A stretch of DNA of 64,000 bases from Brasilonema angustatum HA4187-MV1. GTDB taxonomy: Bacteria > Cyanobacteriota > Cyanobacteriia > Cyanobacteriales > Nostocaceae. Both the position numbers and the translations under genes were made by a program. Shown in pieces: positions 1 to 8,701 of the stretch (position 1 is the first letter of the stretch; every line of letters begins with the position of its first letter). The DNA is taken from the NCBI GenBank assembly GCA_019359695.1, contig JAHHGV010000001.1:124001-188000 (forward strand), read 5' to 3'. The notes below the pieces were generated by a model, which saw nothing but the letters and a program-made list of their open reading frames with translations, searched no databases and had not been told where the DNA came from.

Positions 1-741
1 CTGATACTCATAAACTGGGCTTCCATCATCCCGCACCCGAACCAAAGGAGATTTCACAGCATTAGTAAACCAGCCAACCATATTTTCCCAAGTCAGCATG
101 ATACTAAGACTAATAGGTGCATGAGTCGGGTTGTGTGCAGTCCACAGAAACACCGCGACTGGATAGCTTGCTTGTTGATAATTTTCTGCCCAAATAGGAG
201 AGAACTGCTCGCAGGTTAATTCTGCTTGAAACACCCCTTGATAAACAAACCAGCTACGAGGGTATAGGGCGTGATAAGTTCCCGTTTGGGATTGGGCTGA
301 TGAGGGAGATGAGGGAGATGAGGGAGATAAGGGAGTGAGGGAGTGAGGGAGTGAGGGAGTTATTTCTCCTGCTGCTTCCCCTGCTTCTTCTACTTTCTTA
401 CTTTCCGGATACCACTGCCATGTTCTAAGGCTTCCGTCTTCAGGAGGTTCAGTACACAAAGCGCAGGCTTGCGAGGATGAGCCAAAAGATTCAAAGACAC
501 TGAATTGACACGCGGGGATGTTTTTGAATACATGTTCACCGCCATCAATGTGCCACAAATTAAAATCTCCCCGCGAGGAACGACCAATACAACCTGCACC
601 AAAACCGCCCAAAGGCATACCGTGCCAAGAACCATCATCAATATTGCTGGCATAACGGACTGTGTAAGGTTTGTCCCAACCTAAACCGATGGGACGACTC
701 CAAGTGCAAGAGGGAATTACGGAAGATGGCAGTTTTTTCAT
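1..741 (-). CDS. GH116 beta-glucosidase / glucosylceramidase (GBA2-like), N-terminal part
   Basis: The gene runs off the left edge; 247 codons are visible with no stop. The translation carries the family's N-terminal signature (MPLGGFGAGCIGRSSRGDFN, residues about 42-61) and later YHALYPRSWFVYQG and LTWENMVGWFTNAVKSP, as in non-lysosomal glucosylceramidases (GH116 N-terminal domain). The catalytic domain lies outside the window. Enzymes of this family hydrolyse beta-glucosides or glucosylceramide; the cyanobacterial substrate is not evident here. Odd feature: a Ser/Pro/Leu-rich stretch at about residues 128-147 is encoded by a short tandem DNA repeat. No signal peptide is seen. The ATG at 741 is the first start in frame and has no obvious Shine-Dalgarno. 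Confidence 0.85.
   Translation of the reverse strand, partial: MKKLPSSVIPSCTWSRPIGLGWDKPYTVRYASNIDDGSWHGMPLGGFGAGCIGRSSRGDFNLWHIDGGEHVFKNIPACQFSVFESFGSSSQACALCTEPPEDGSLRTWQWYPESKKVEEAGEAAGEITPSLPHSLTPLSPSSPSSPSSAQSQTGTYHALYPRSWFVYQGVFQAELTCEQFSPIWAENYQQASYPVAVFLWTAHNPTHAPISLSIMLTWENMVGWFTNAVKSPLVRVRDDGSPVYEYQ
301..360. repeat. Short tandem repeats inside the GH116 gene
   Basis: Three copies of GAGGGAGAT, a degenerate unit, then four units of GAGGGAGT. The block is exactly 60 bp, so the reading frame is kept, and it encodes a low-complexity Pro/Ser/Leu tract. Similar STRRs are typical of Nostocales intergenic DNA but are uncommon inside genes. Confidence 0.85.
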
Positions 742-748
742 GATTGGA

Positions 749-754
749 TTATAC
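749..754 (-). promoter_or_regulatory. Possible -10 box of the GH116 gene
   Basis: The minus strand reads TATAAT 7 bases before the ATG at 741. Transcription from it would start at or next to the start codon, implying a leaderless message. No clear -35 is seen, so this is only a candidate. Confidence 0.3.
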
Positions 755-801
755 AGCGTTTAGGTATCCGTTCCCAGATCTGTAAGTAATGTCGAAATTT
801 T

Positions 802-999
802 TTAATTGTCTTGCTCTACCTCAACAATCACTCGTAAATCAGCTTGTGGCATCAGCCGCTGCAAAATTGTAAGATGACCATCAGCATCACTGCGGCTGCG
901 GAATCGATTTATCACAATTCGCTCAGTTGGTGAAACCCAGTGAACAACAGCCCACGGAGCAAGTGCTGTGCGGTATGTTTTGGTTTGTCGCTTTAACAA
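802..999 (-). CDS. Small conserved-looking hypothetical protein (65 aa)
   Basis: I do not recognise the family. The 65-residue product is basic at its N-terminus and ends with LRVIVEVEQDN; it has no signal peptide or membrane segment. The start is TTG at 999, strongly supported by an AGGAGGTT Shine-Dalgarno (plus-strand 1003-1010) five bases upstream, which is the main reason to accept this ORF. Composition around SRSDADGHLTILQRLMPQ looks like a compact folded domain. It is read in the same direction as the GH116 gene 60 bp downstream and could be co-transcribed with it. Confidence 0.65.
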   Translation of the reverse strand: MLKRQTKTYRTALAPWAVVHWVSPTERIVINRFRSRSDADGHLTILQRLMPQADLRVIVEVEQDN

Positions 1000-1854
1000 G
1001 AAAACCTCCTATGACATCCATAAGACATTAATTGATACAGTTCTCATCAACAGATTTATGTCTGCTTATTTTGTAATCGATAGATACTGTTGTTATAATC
1101 AGCAGATGCTCAGATTTTTTACAAGCATAATTTCTGCACCAGCACTGACAACACGTAGTGCCAGACAAAAGCTTACCTCTATTCACACAATTCATACTTG
1201 CATGAATGAAGCGATGAACATGTCACTTTAACAGTTATCACGTAAGGTTTCGGTCAGTGGTAGCAGTTCTAAGTCACTTGCCTAGTTTTAAGGTTTCTCT
1301 CAAAGCAGCAGGTTGTCTCACCATACGCATGCAGCGAGTGTGGCAGACGGGTGGCACTGATTTAAGGAAAAGGCAAATATTTATGCAAGGCGCTAGTTGG
1401 TAGTGCTTGCCTGATAATTATCTTCCAACTCACACGAAGACGTGTTGATAATTTTGTCTTTGAACGTGCTAATATGTACGTCAACAAGCAACCAGAATCA
1501 ACCTTAAAAACTTCAGACAAAAACAGCAATCTAGTCTAGAAAAACTAGAGGCATTGGTTGAATCTAAGTTTTCTTGTTATTAACTATTGCTAACTGGAAA
1601 AAGTCCGACGATTTGATAACGCAACTATGTGCCTCCTGAGTTAGGAGTTTCTTTAAAAACCCTTATTAGAGCTTCTCAACTAAATATTAAGAGCATTTTC
1701 GACAAGCCACTATCAAGATGGTGTCTTGCGACAGACTAGTATACTTGCATCAAACCAAACGGAACTCGAAACCCACCGCCAAAGGTACTTTCTGGCTAGT
1801 GATAGATTATAGATTTTGTAACTACCTGCAAAAACAAACTCTCCAATAAACTCT
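1000..1854. other. Gene-poor stretch
   Basis: No ORF with a convincing start and ribosome site is present. Around 1420-1540 a plus-strand frame reads about 35 residues, including RRRVDNFVFERANMYVNKQ, before a stop; it may be a decayed gene fragment. Nothing else is recognised. Confidence 0.4.
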
Positions 1855-2088
1855 CTAAATTGATATTAGACCCATATTGCTCATATCAGAGAGAGGGGTT
1901 TGAACCCTTTTTTGGAAAAACTCCGCAACCAATGCCGAAATCCCGAAATTATTTGTAAACAGAACGGGAATTGCTACAAAGAAGTACAGATTAGCTAATG
2001 TCAACATCTCTGAGCAAAATCTACCACTACCGCGTTCATCGTCCATATTCACATGATGCTCCCCGATGATTTGAATTTTCTTGTTCAC
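1855..2088 (-). CDS. Possible small hypothetical protein (77 aa)
   Basis: Unrecognised. The ORF starts with GTG at 2088; a minus-strand AGGGA lies seven bases upstream (plus-strand 2096-2100). The product has a polar N-terminus containing GEHHVNMDDERG and one hydrophobic stretch (about residues 30-45, LANLYFFVAIPVLF) that could span a membrane. It lies alone between non-coding stretches. It may be a small membrane-associated peptide or a chance ORF. Confidence 0.4.
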   Translation of the reverse strand: MNKKIQIIGEHHVNMDDERGSGRFCSEMLTLANLYFFVAIPVLFTNNFGISALVAEFFQKRVQTPLSDMSNMGLISI

Positions 2089-2190
2089 ATTTACATCCCT
2101 AAAAAAGAAGAACAGGAAAAAAGAAACTAGATGAAAAAATTTAACATCATTACTAGTTAAATCTTGTGCAAGTTAAATTGACCAAAGAAA

Positions 2191-2213
2191 TCCCCAGGTG
2201 ACAAGCCTGGGGA
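2191..2213 (-). terminator. Hairpin, possible terminator
   Basis: Perfect 8-bp stem TCCCCAGG / CCTGGGGA with a 7-base loop. Read on the minus strand it is followed by T-rich sequence (ATTTCTTTGG), so it could end transcripts from the GIY-YIG gene about 270 bp upstream. Confidence 0.45.
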
Positions 2214-2485
2214 GGATGCAAACCATGAAAGCATAACGATTTGTACTGATTTAGTATCGTACAGTACCAGACTGGTCGTTAATCGAAAAGAGGAGTTTTA
2301 GCTTTCTGATTGCTTTTTGGTGCAATAACCTATTAACAGCTACGATACTGCTCACAAAATCAATATGGTTGCCAAAATGCCAAATTAGGCGACCGAAACA
2401 TCAGACCAGAAATCTTATAAAATGTGGGTAATGACCCCCTATACCCGATACCTCTACTGTCAGTTACAGTAAATATGCAACGGTC

Positions 2486-3031
2486 TTATTTCAAATCCAA
2501 CAAGCCGTTTTCTTTCAACTTAGGATGAAAGCGAATTTGTGTTTGTAAACCACGTAATTCTAAAATTGCTATGATTTCAGCCTCTACCCTACGTGCCACA
2601 TTTTTAATGATTTTAGTTTGCGCTATTTCATCATTCGCAGGATTGTTATAATTTGCCTGTTCTTCAGGCGTCATGGTTGCTTTCGCATCTATCGGTTGCG
2701 TCCACTTGTCTTTTTTCTCTTGATTTCCAGTAGGAACAGTGCCATTTTCAGCAATCCAAGTTTGCTCTATCTTTTCTAAAATCGTACGATTAGGACGTTC
2801 AATTGTTTCAGCTTTCACCCAATAACAATTTTGTGGTTGACGTACTAAGTGCTGCTTTAAGCTGAGATAAACATCACGGGAATATCCAACAAATTGCAAC
2901 ACTTTTTCTTGATCAAAAATTGCGTAGACTCCAATTTTACCTTGCAATTGTTCAGGTAATTGACCGTCATCGTCAATATATGGAATGTACTCGATATTGG
3001 CTAAAGAAGGAATATTTATTTCTGTTGTCAT
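2486..3031 (-). CDS. GIY-YIG nuclease-like domain protein
   Basis: The 181-residue protein has a degenerate GIY-YIG core: GVYAIFD (about residues 34-40, the GIY strand) and LQFVGYSRDV (about 45-54, the YIG strand), followed by a helix. These domains usually bind or nick DNA. The middle (about residues 95-130) is polar and variable, and the C-terminus (EAEIIAILELRGLQTQIRF) looks helical. The YIG element is FVGYSRD rather than a strict YIG, so whether it is catalytically active is uncertain. The gene stands alone, upstream of the 3' end of the cellulose locus. Confidence 0.65.
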   Translation of the reverse strand: MTTEINIPSLANIEYIPYIDDDGQLPEQLQGKIGVYAIFDQEKVLQFVGYSRDVYLSLKQHLVRQPQNCYWVKAETIERPNRTILEKIEQTWIAENGTVPTGNQEKKDKWTQPIDAKATMTPEEQANYNNPANDEIAQTKIIKNVARRVEAEIIAILELRGLQTQIRFHPKLKENGLLDLK

Positions 3032-3234
3032 AAAGAAAGTTCAAAACGGTTATTAGTTAGGTTTAGTAGTCATGCTTGCTGACAAAACTCATAAGTAATA
3101 ATAACTTTTCTAGAAATTGCATAAACGTATTTGATGTGCAATGATTTGTTAAGAACTGAAAAAAGATGGAGTATTGAAGACATTCTACTCCCTTCTTGCC
3201 ACAAAATTACTTAAAAGCGACAACGGTGAGACAG

Positions 3235-3350
3235 GGCTCACCAGATACCTAGTAGGTCGGGAGAGCCTCCTGGGCGTACTGGCTCCTCGGCAGGCGACTG
3301 CCGCTCTTCCGTCAGGCGAAGGCAGGCATACCCGGAGGGTGGGTGAAATC
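3235..3350. repeat. Dispersed palindromic repeat, AGGTCGGGAGAGCCT family
   Basis: GC-rich block with segments such as AGGTCGGGAGAGCCT and GGCGACTGCCGCTCTTC that recur, partly reverse-complemented, in the spacer at 23.4 kb (CCCGACCTAGGC, GGCGACTGCGCTCTTC) and at 30.8 kb (CCTAGGTCGGGAAAGCCT). Overlapping ORFs on both strands here are repeat-derived, not genes. Confidence 0.6.
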
Positions 3351-3354
3351 GGAA

Positions 3355-3387
3355 GCCTACACTGTACAGAAAGTATGCAGTGTAGGC
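3355..3387 (-). terminator. Hairpin downstream of bcsA
   Basis: Perfect 10-bp inverted repeat GCCTACACTG / CAGTGTAGGC with a 13-base loop, 19 bases beyond the bcsA stop codon. No long T run follows on the minus strand, so it may be a terminator or an mRNA 3'-end stabiliser. Confidence 0.5.
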
Positions 3388-3405
3388 ACTTCACAATAAC
3401 CTGTT

Positions 3406-6003
3406 CTACAACACTTGCAAAAGCTGTTTAATTTTAGTACCTTGGCGTTGCTTGAATTCTGTCGGAAAATTTAAATCAATGACAATCCTGTCATCTATCT
3501 CTTCTTTCACCACAGAAATTTCAGCAACCAACTTACTAGGTGAGGGGTTCCCCTCCTCTCGACTCAAGAGCAAACCAACAAGTGGTTTGAGATTTCGCAT
3601 CTTGTGCAAGTCCTCTTGTCCAAGCAGTCTATTACCTGATTTGGATTTTTTACTCCGCATTTCCAGCCGTAAACCTGTTACCCCTAGTTCTGTGGCAATT
3701 CCAGGGAAGAAATGACCATCCCAGTAAAGTTCACTAACGGCACTCACCCGTTTGCGTACCTGGTTACGGATGATGGGTTTGAGATCCCGAAAAGAGCGAG
3801 TCAGACTAGTAGCAAGGAAGCCAAGGGAACTGATTGGTTGGTCTACAGACTCCCGCTTTTGGGAATACCACTCTCGCACATCAGAATACAAAATCAGGAT
3901 TAAATTATCCATTTGGGCACGGCTAGGACTGACAAAGTCAATTGCCAAAAGCGTCTTTTCATCACTTACAGGAGAAACTCGCACAACCCGCGCGGTGAGG
4001 GAGACGCGAGCAGTAAAATCTCCCATGATCTCAACATCAACTTCATCTGGTAAATTAGGCCAAGATTCTAAAGAAATCAACGCTCCTGTTTCTGAGATAT
4101 TGACTGTTTCGCCCCTAAATGTGTAGTTACCACTAGTAATAACGACATTAAGGCGTCGCTGCAAACGGTGAGAAGCACGCACTTGGGGCTGTTCAAAGCC
4201 AACCAGCAATGCTGCGATCAGCAGAATCAAATTAAAACCTGACCACAAGGTATTGACTAAAACTGCTTGCCAATCCTCTGGACGAAGTAGCAACCAGTAG
4301 GGAACAGCAAACAAGGAAGCGCTAACAAACACAGTGACCACTATCAAACCACGCATTGACTGCCAGTCAAAAGTACGTTTGCTAATATTCACTCCTTTGT
4401 CAGTCACGTTAAATGAACCAAGTTTGGGGTTGATCAGCGCCAACATCGTCACCCACCCCGCTTGGAAAGCCATAACAAATTCAAAAATTTCGTTCCAAAA
4501 AGAAAAACGGACGTTTTTGTAAATGATATGGTTGGTGAATAAAGCCAGAAGAATGTGTGGTACGGCGTATGCCAGAGTTTCCAAACCTAGACCTCGGATG
4601 GGATTGATACCAAACAATAAGAACAAGGTGGGAACAACTGCATACACCAGTCGAGGATACCCATACAAGAAGTGCGAAGTTGCACTGAAATAACAAATCC
4701 GTTGAGGAATCGTTAATTTCAGCCAGGGATTAAACAGAGGGTTTTCCAGTCGCAGAATCTGCGCCATACCCCTAGCCCAGCGCACTTGTTGACCGACATA
4801 GGAAGAGAACGTATCTGGCGCTAACCCAGCGACCATGATTTTGTCGTAATAAACAGACTTGTAACCGCGAGAGTGCAACCGTAGTGCTGTGTGACAATCC
4901 TCTGTCACAGTTTCAACCGCAATTCCCCCAACTTCCAAGGCGTGGGACTTGCGAATTATAGCTGCTGAACCGCAGAAAAAGGCAGCATTCCAAAAATCAT
5001 TGCCTTTTTGCAGCACTTTATAAAACAGTTCATTACCTACGGGGATGCTACCACGAGTGAGCAAATTGCGCTCAAAGGGGTCGGGATTATAGAACCAGTG
5101 GGGAGTTTGGACAAACGATACCTTTGGATCATAGAAAAAGCCTACTGCATTCAGCAGAAATTGACGCGAGGGGATATGGTCGCAGTCTAAAATCAAAACT
5201 AAGTCACCATCAGTTTTGTTAAAGGCATTGTTGATATTACCCGCCTTAGCATGCTTGTTGTTGTCCCGCGTCATGTGGATACAACCAATTTCTTCACACA
5301 TTAGCCGTATCTGTTCTCGTCTTGCCCGGAACTTCTCTCGGCGCGGGTCGTTTTCTTGGTACCTTTCTGGACGACCATCATCTAAGACATAAATCATTTT
5401 TTTACCAGGGGCATAATCGCAAGTGATTGCTGATAAAGCAGTCTTGCGAACAATTTCAACATCTTCGTTGAAGGTGGGAATGTAAATATCGACATTGAAC
5501 CATTCTTCTTGAGGAATGTTGGAAAGGTCAACCGCCTGACGCTCTTTGATTTTTAGAGTTTGAAAATAAGCCAGCACCAAGGTGAGAACAGCGTACAGTT
5601 CAGCAGCGTACAGAAATAAGCAAACAATGCTGTTAAGCAAGCCATCAAAGTTAAGAGTGTAACTTGTGCGATAAAACAAATAACGCAGCGTTGTTACCAA
5701 ACTCAGCCACACCATAAATAAGTGATAATACTGGCTAGTTTCCGCAGAAGACTCTTGATCCTCGGCTCGCATGATCAATTGACCAAGTATTACCAAAAAC
5801 AAGCCAATGACTGCTTGCTGCCAGATTCGTAGGGGGGCAATAATGAGTGGAACTGAAAGAACCAGAAGCAGCAAAACAAGCCACTTAAACTGTTTGGCAC
5901 CGACATTTTCTAAAGCGCGGTCAAAAAATCGGGGCGTGAGATCAATGAGCCATCGACTTAAGTTGAAACGCCCTCTGGGAGGGGAATTTGATGAAGAAGA
6001 CAT
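3406..6003 (-). CDS. bcsA: Cellulose synthase catalytic subunit (UDP-forming), PilZ domain
   Basis: Inner-membrane family 2 glycosyltransferase that polymerises beta-1,4-glucan from UDP-glucose and extrudes it through its own channel. The 865-residue protein has N-terminal membrane segments (about 40-150), the GT-A domain with LDDG (D208, D209), DCD (D273, D275), FFCGS (342-346), TED (367-369) and QQVRW (405-409), then further membrane segments (about 430-600). The C-terminal PilZ domain shows RLQRR (613-617) and NISETG (635-640), the c-di-GMP binding motifs, so activity is probably switched on by c-di-GMP. All catalytic motifs are intact. It is the last gene of the locus, 96 bp after bcsB, the usual partner. 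Confidence 0.95.
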   Translation of the reverse strand: MSSSSNSPPRGRFNLSRWLIDLTPRFFDRALENVGAKQFKWLVLLLLVLSVPLIIAPLRIWQQAVIGLFLVILGQLIMRAEDQESSAETSQYYHLFMVWLSLVTTLRYLFYRTSYTLNFDGLLNSIVCLFLYAAELYAVLTLVLAYFQTLKIKERQAVDLSNIPQEEWFNVDIYIPTFNEDVEIVRKTALSAITCDYAPGKKMIYVLDDGRPERYQENDPRREKFRARREQIRLMCEEIGCIHMTRDNNKHAKAGNINNAFNKTDGDLVLILDCDHIPSRQFLLNAVGFFYDPKVSFVQTPHWFYNPDPFERNLLTRGSIPVGNELFYKVLQKGNDFWNAAFFCGSAAIIRKSHALEVGGIAVETVTEDCHTALRLHSRGYKSVYYDKIMVAGLAPDTFSSYVGQQVRWARGMAQILRLENPLFNPWLKLTIPQRICYFSATSHFLYGYPRLVYAVVPTLFLLFGINPIRGLGLETLAYAVPHILLALFTNHIIYKNVRFSFWNEIFEFVMAFQAGWVTMLALINPKLGSFNVTDKGVNISKRTFDWQSMRGLIVVTVFVSASLFAVPYWLLLRPEDWQAVLVNTLWSGFNLILLIAALLVGFEQPQVRASHRLQRRLNVVITSGNYTFRGETVNISETGALISLESWPNLPDEVDVEIMGDFTARVSLTARVVRVSPVSDEKTLLAIDFVSPSRAQMDNLILILYSDVREWYSQKRESVDQPISSLGFLATSLTRSFRDLKPIIRNQVRKRVSAVSELYWDGHFFPGIATELGVTGLRLEMRSKKSKSGNRLLGQEDLHKMRNLKPLVGLLLSREEGNPSPSKLVAEISVVKEEIDDRIVIDLNFPTEFKQRQGTKIKQLLQVL

Positions 6004-6099
6004 TTTTCAGTTTTGGATTTTAGATTTTCAAATTGGGATTTGAACCGCAGATAAATGCAGAGAATTATTTGTTATATCCGCGTGCATCGGCGGTGACAA

Positions 6100-8526
6100 T
6101 TAATTTCTATCAGCACCAGCAAGGCGCTTGAGATACAACTGAACAATTCCATAAAGTAAAAGCGAGACACCTACAATACCGATAGGTAGCAGGAGCCAAT
6201 TTTCTTGCAGCAAGCGCGATGTCTTACTTAGTAAATTGGTATTTTCTACACGAGTTTTGGAGGGAGCACTACGGATAAACTCTAGTTGATAATCGCCTGG
6301 ATCGTAGGGAGATGGATTGTTATTATCGCTACCAACTAGCACTGTATCCTGTTTTAATTGGAAGAACAATGGATCTTGCTCAACGACTTGCCGCACTCGG
6401 TCTAAACCGGTTTCTGTCTGAGCTGTTAAAGCCAAAATGACGTGCTCGTTACTCCACGGGGAAACAATTTGCTTAATCAAGCCTTGTGAATCCTGTGGAG
6501 TTTGAATCGTACCTTGAGCTAATACGCGAGAGAATCCTTGACTCAAGTTAAAGCCAGTGGATCTAAAGACTTCCGGAAAAGGAAATTTATCCCGCGTACC
6601 AATTCCCACAAGATGGTCATTCTTGCGAACTGAGTCAGGAATTGATTCTGGCGTATAAACCTGGAATTTGATAGACTCTGCTTGACTCAGCCGTCCCAAA
6701 CGCTCGCTCAATGCGAGCAAGGTGAGTATATCTGTATTAGATGGGTTTTGTGGCAAGACGATCGCCGTTCTAGATAAATCCTGAGGTGCAGCAAACGGAA
6801 AACCAAATTGCAACAACTTTAAATCTGGAAGTTGTACAGAGGTTTCCCGTTTTAAATCGAAGCTTGTATCAGCATGAAGTGTACCTATTAACTGTTGATC
6901 TGCCGCGCTCAGACATTTTTGCTTGTCAAATGGTTCTTTGGGATTCATCCGGAAGAACACTTGGAGTTGAGCACTGGAGTGCAACAAGCTTGCTGGTAAA
7001 TCAACACTCAAGGTTTGGCGGGTTTCTCCAGAATCTGAACTCAGACGTGCACCACCAATATATCTACCGTCGAGTAACACTTCAAGCGCAGAGGTTCTTG
7101 TGTTCAGCTGTGGACCATAGCTGTAAACTAGGTTCATGGTACTGCCACGCAAAAATCTATCATCCGGTAAAGTGCGGAAATCAATTGTAATAGGTGGTGC
7201 TGCTGAACCATGTACACTCACATCACCAAAACCTTCATTATTGAGTGGAGTTCTCAGGTCGCTAAGTCTAAAACTATTTTCTTCTGGAGTATAACGAGGC
7301 CATTGTCGAGGTTCAGGTGTTGTCGCTTCTTTAACTTTATTGACAAAAATGATTGAACCTGTTCCCGTTTTTCGCAAGTCTGGCTGCACCAAAAACTGTA
7401 CTGCGTTTGCCACACCCTTTGGTCCGTTACCAGTCGCAATTAAGACAGGTGTACCATCTTTTTCTTTTGTCGTCGCTGCGATCAGCACTCCTGTATCTTC
7501 TGGTACAGGCTTTTGATTGATATCGAGAATTTCAGTACCAGCTATAGAAAGAGGTAATTTCAAAGAGGTTAAAGCTGGCTGCTCACTCGGAGTCCCAATG
7601 ATCACTAACCGCTGTTCAGGTTTTACACTCTTTATATCAGATACCAAGCTCGTCTTTATGGGGCGAAAATCTGCAAATCTACCAAATGCCGCTTGCAAAC
7701 GAGCGGTTGTTGTCAACCAATATTGATTGACCTGACTTGGTTGGACGTAAACAATATTGTTAGTTTCTAAGCCGAGTTGATCAAAGAAAGGATAGGGATA
7801 GCGGCTAAAGTTGAGAGGAATTGGCTGCCTTTTGAAACCGAAAATTAATTTGGAATCTGGCAGAATATCCGTCCACAAATTAGGATCATGAGGGTCAGTA
7901 CATTGTTGTGATGTATTTTGCTGAGCAACAAACTTGATTTCGTTGTAGTCCTGAAGCAGCTTAGGATCAATATTATTGATCAGCACCTGACCGACTTGGG
8001 ACTGTTTACGGTTGAGCGATATGCTGCCTACGGCAGTGTCATTGATAAATACCGTTAGGTTAGAACGGTTGGCATACAGTGATGGTGAGTGCTGGAACTT
8101 AATTAAAGCTTGAAGCTTTCCGATTTTCCAGCCACGAGGACGGTTAAAGCCAAGGCGACCTTCCGGATTCAGTCCTCGTAAGCGTAGACGGTTGCCAACA
8201 ATCGGACTGCGGTTAAATTCCAGGTTGTACGTTATTAAATTCTTTGCATCATCAGCCTCTTTTTTCTTTTCGCTTGTGTCTTCTTTTTCTTCTTCGTCTA
8301 GGCTATCGACTTTGGGTTTTTTTGCTTGAGCCAGCAAAATAGTTTGCTTTTTGTCAAAAGACTTTTGCCGCTGAGAAATTTCACTAACTTGTTGTGAATT
8401 ATCGTCTAGTAAACCTTCTTCGCTACGAGCTTGAGCGTTTGTTAATGAAGTAGGAAACAGTAACAAGCAAAAAGTAAAAATAATTGCTTTTGTGCTGATT
8501 TTGGAAGGATGAAACAACGGCTTCAT
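6100..8526 (-). CDS. bcsB: Cellulose synthase periplasmic subunit BcsB
   Basis: BcsB is the periplasmic partner of BcsA, anchored by a C-terminal membrane helix, and guides the nascent glucan. The 808-residue protein has an N-terminal signal (AIIFTFCLLLFPTSLTNAQA), an acidic/lysine-rich linker (about 65-95), and repeated jelly-roll and flavodoxin-like modules typical of BcsB, including RLVIIGTPSEQPAL and VRKNDHLVGIGTRDKFP. A membrane segment near the C-terminus (LLLPIGIVGVSLLLYGIV) is followed by a short basic tail. It lies between the GH8 gene and bcsA on the same strand. Three tandem 16-bp repeats lie upstream, which may mean it also has its own promoter. Confidence 0.9.
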   Translation of the reverse strand: MKPLFHPSKISTKAIIFTFCLLLFPTSLTNAQARSEEGLLDDNSQQVSEISQRQKSFDKKQTILLAQAKKPKVDSLDEEEKEDTSEKKKEADDAKNLITYNLEFNRSPIVGNRLRLRGLNPEGRLGFNRPRGWKIGKLQALIKFQHSPSLYANRSNLTVFINDTAVGSISLNRKQSQVGQVLINNIDPKLLQDYNEIKFVAQQNTSQQCTDPHDPNLWTDILPDSKLIFGFKRQPIPLNFSRYPYPFFDQLGLETNNIVYVQPSQVNQYWLTTTARLQAAFGRFADFRPIKTSLVSDIKSVKPEQRLVIIGTPSEQPALTSLKLPLSIAGTEILDINQKPVPEDTGVLIAATTKEKDGTPVLIATGNGPKGVANAVQFLVQPDLRKTGTGSIIFVNKVKEATTPEPRQWPRYTPEENSFRLSDLRTPLNNEGFGDVSVHGSAAPPITIDFRTLPDDRFLRGSTMNLVYSYGPQLNTRTSALEVLLDGRYIGGARLSSDSGETRQTLSVDLPASLLHSSAQLQVFFRMNPKEPFDKQKCLSAADQQLIGTLHADTSFDLKRETSVQLPDLKLLQFGFPFAAPQDLSRTAIVLPQNPSNTDILTLLALSERLGRLSQAESIKFQVYTPESIPDSVRKNDHLVGIGTRDKFPFPEVFRSTGFNLSQGFSRVLAQGTIQTPQDSQGLIKQIVSPWSNEHVILALTAQTETGLDRVRQVVEQDPLFFQLKQDTVLVGSDNNNPSPYDPGDYQLEFIRSAPSKTRVENTNLLSKTSRLLQENWLLLPIGIVGVSLLLYGIVQLYLKRLAGADRN

Positions 8527-8621
8527 ATGACGGTGTCACTTCAGGGATAGTAGGATTTTTTTTGGTTTTGTGGTTTGCTCTTGGAGATGTACCAACTGAA
8601 AACTTGTTATTTATTGAACTC

Positions 8622-8668
8622 AAAAGGGAACACTATAAAAAAGAACACTATAAAAGGGAACACTATTT
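8622..8668. repeat. Three tandem iterons upstream of bcsB
   Basis: Three near-identical units follow each other directly: AAAAGGGAACACTATA, AAAAAGAACACTATA and AAAAGGGAACACTATT (16, 15 and 16 bp). They end the GH8-bcsB spacer about 100-140 bp upstream of the bcsB start. Position and spacing would suit a regulator-binding array, but this is inference. Confidence 0.7.
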
Positions 8669-8701
8669 TTGATAAGAAAATTAATCAAGAAAAATCTTTT
8701 G

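Noticed and set aside
968-1231. 87-residue plus-strand ORF
   Set aside because: It overlaps the start and ribosome site of the TTG-started gene on the other strand, lacks its own ribosome site and has a random-looking composition.
3174-3431. ORFs on both strands across 3174-3431
   Set aside because: They are produced by the GC-rich dispersed repeat, which lowers stop frequency in all frames.
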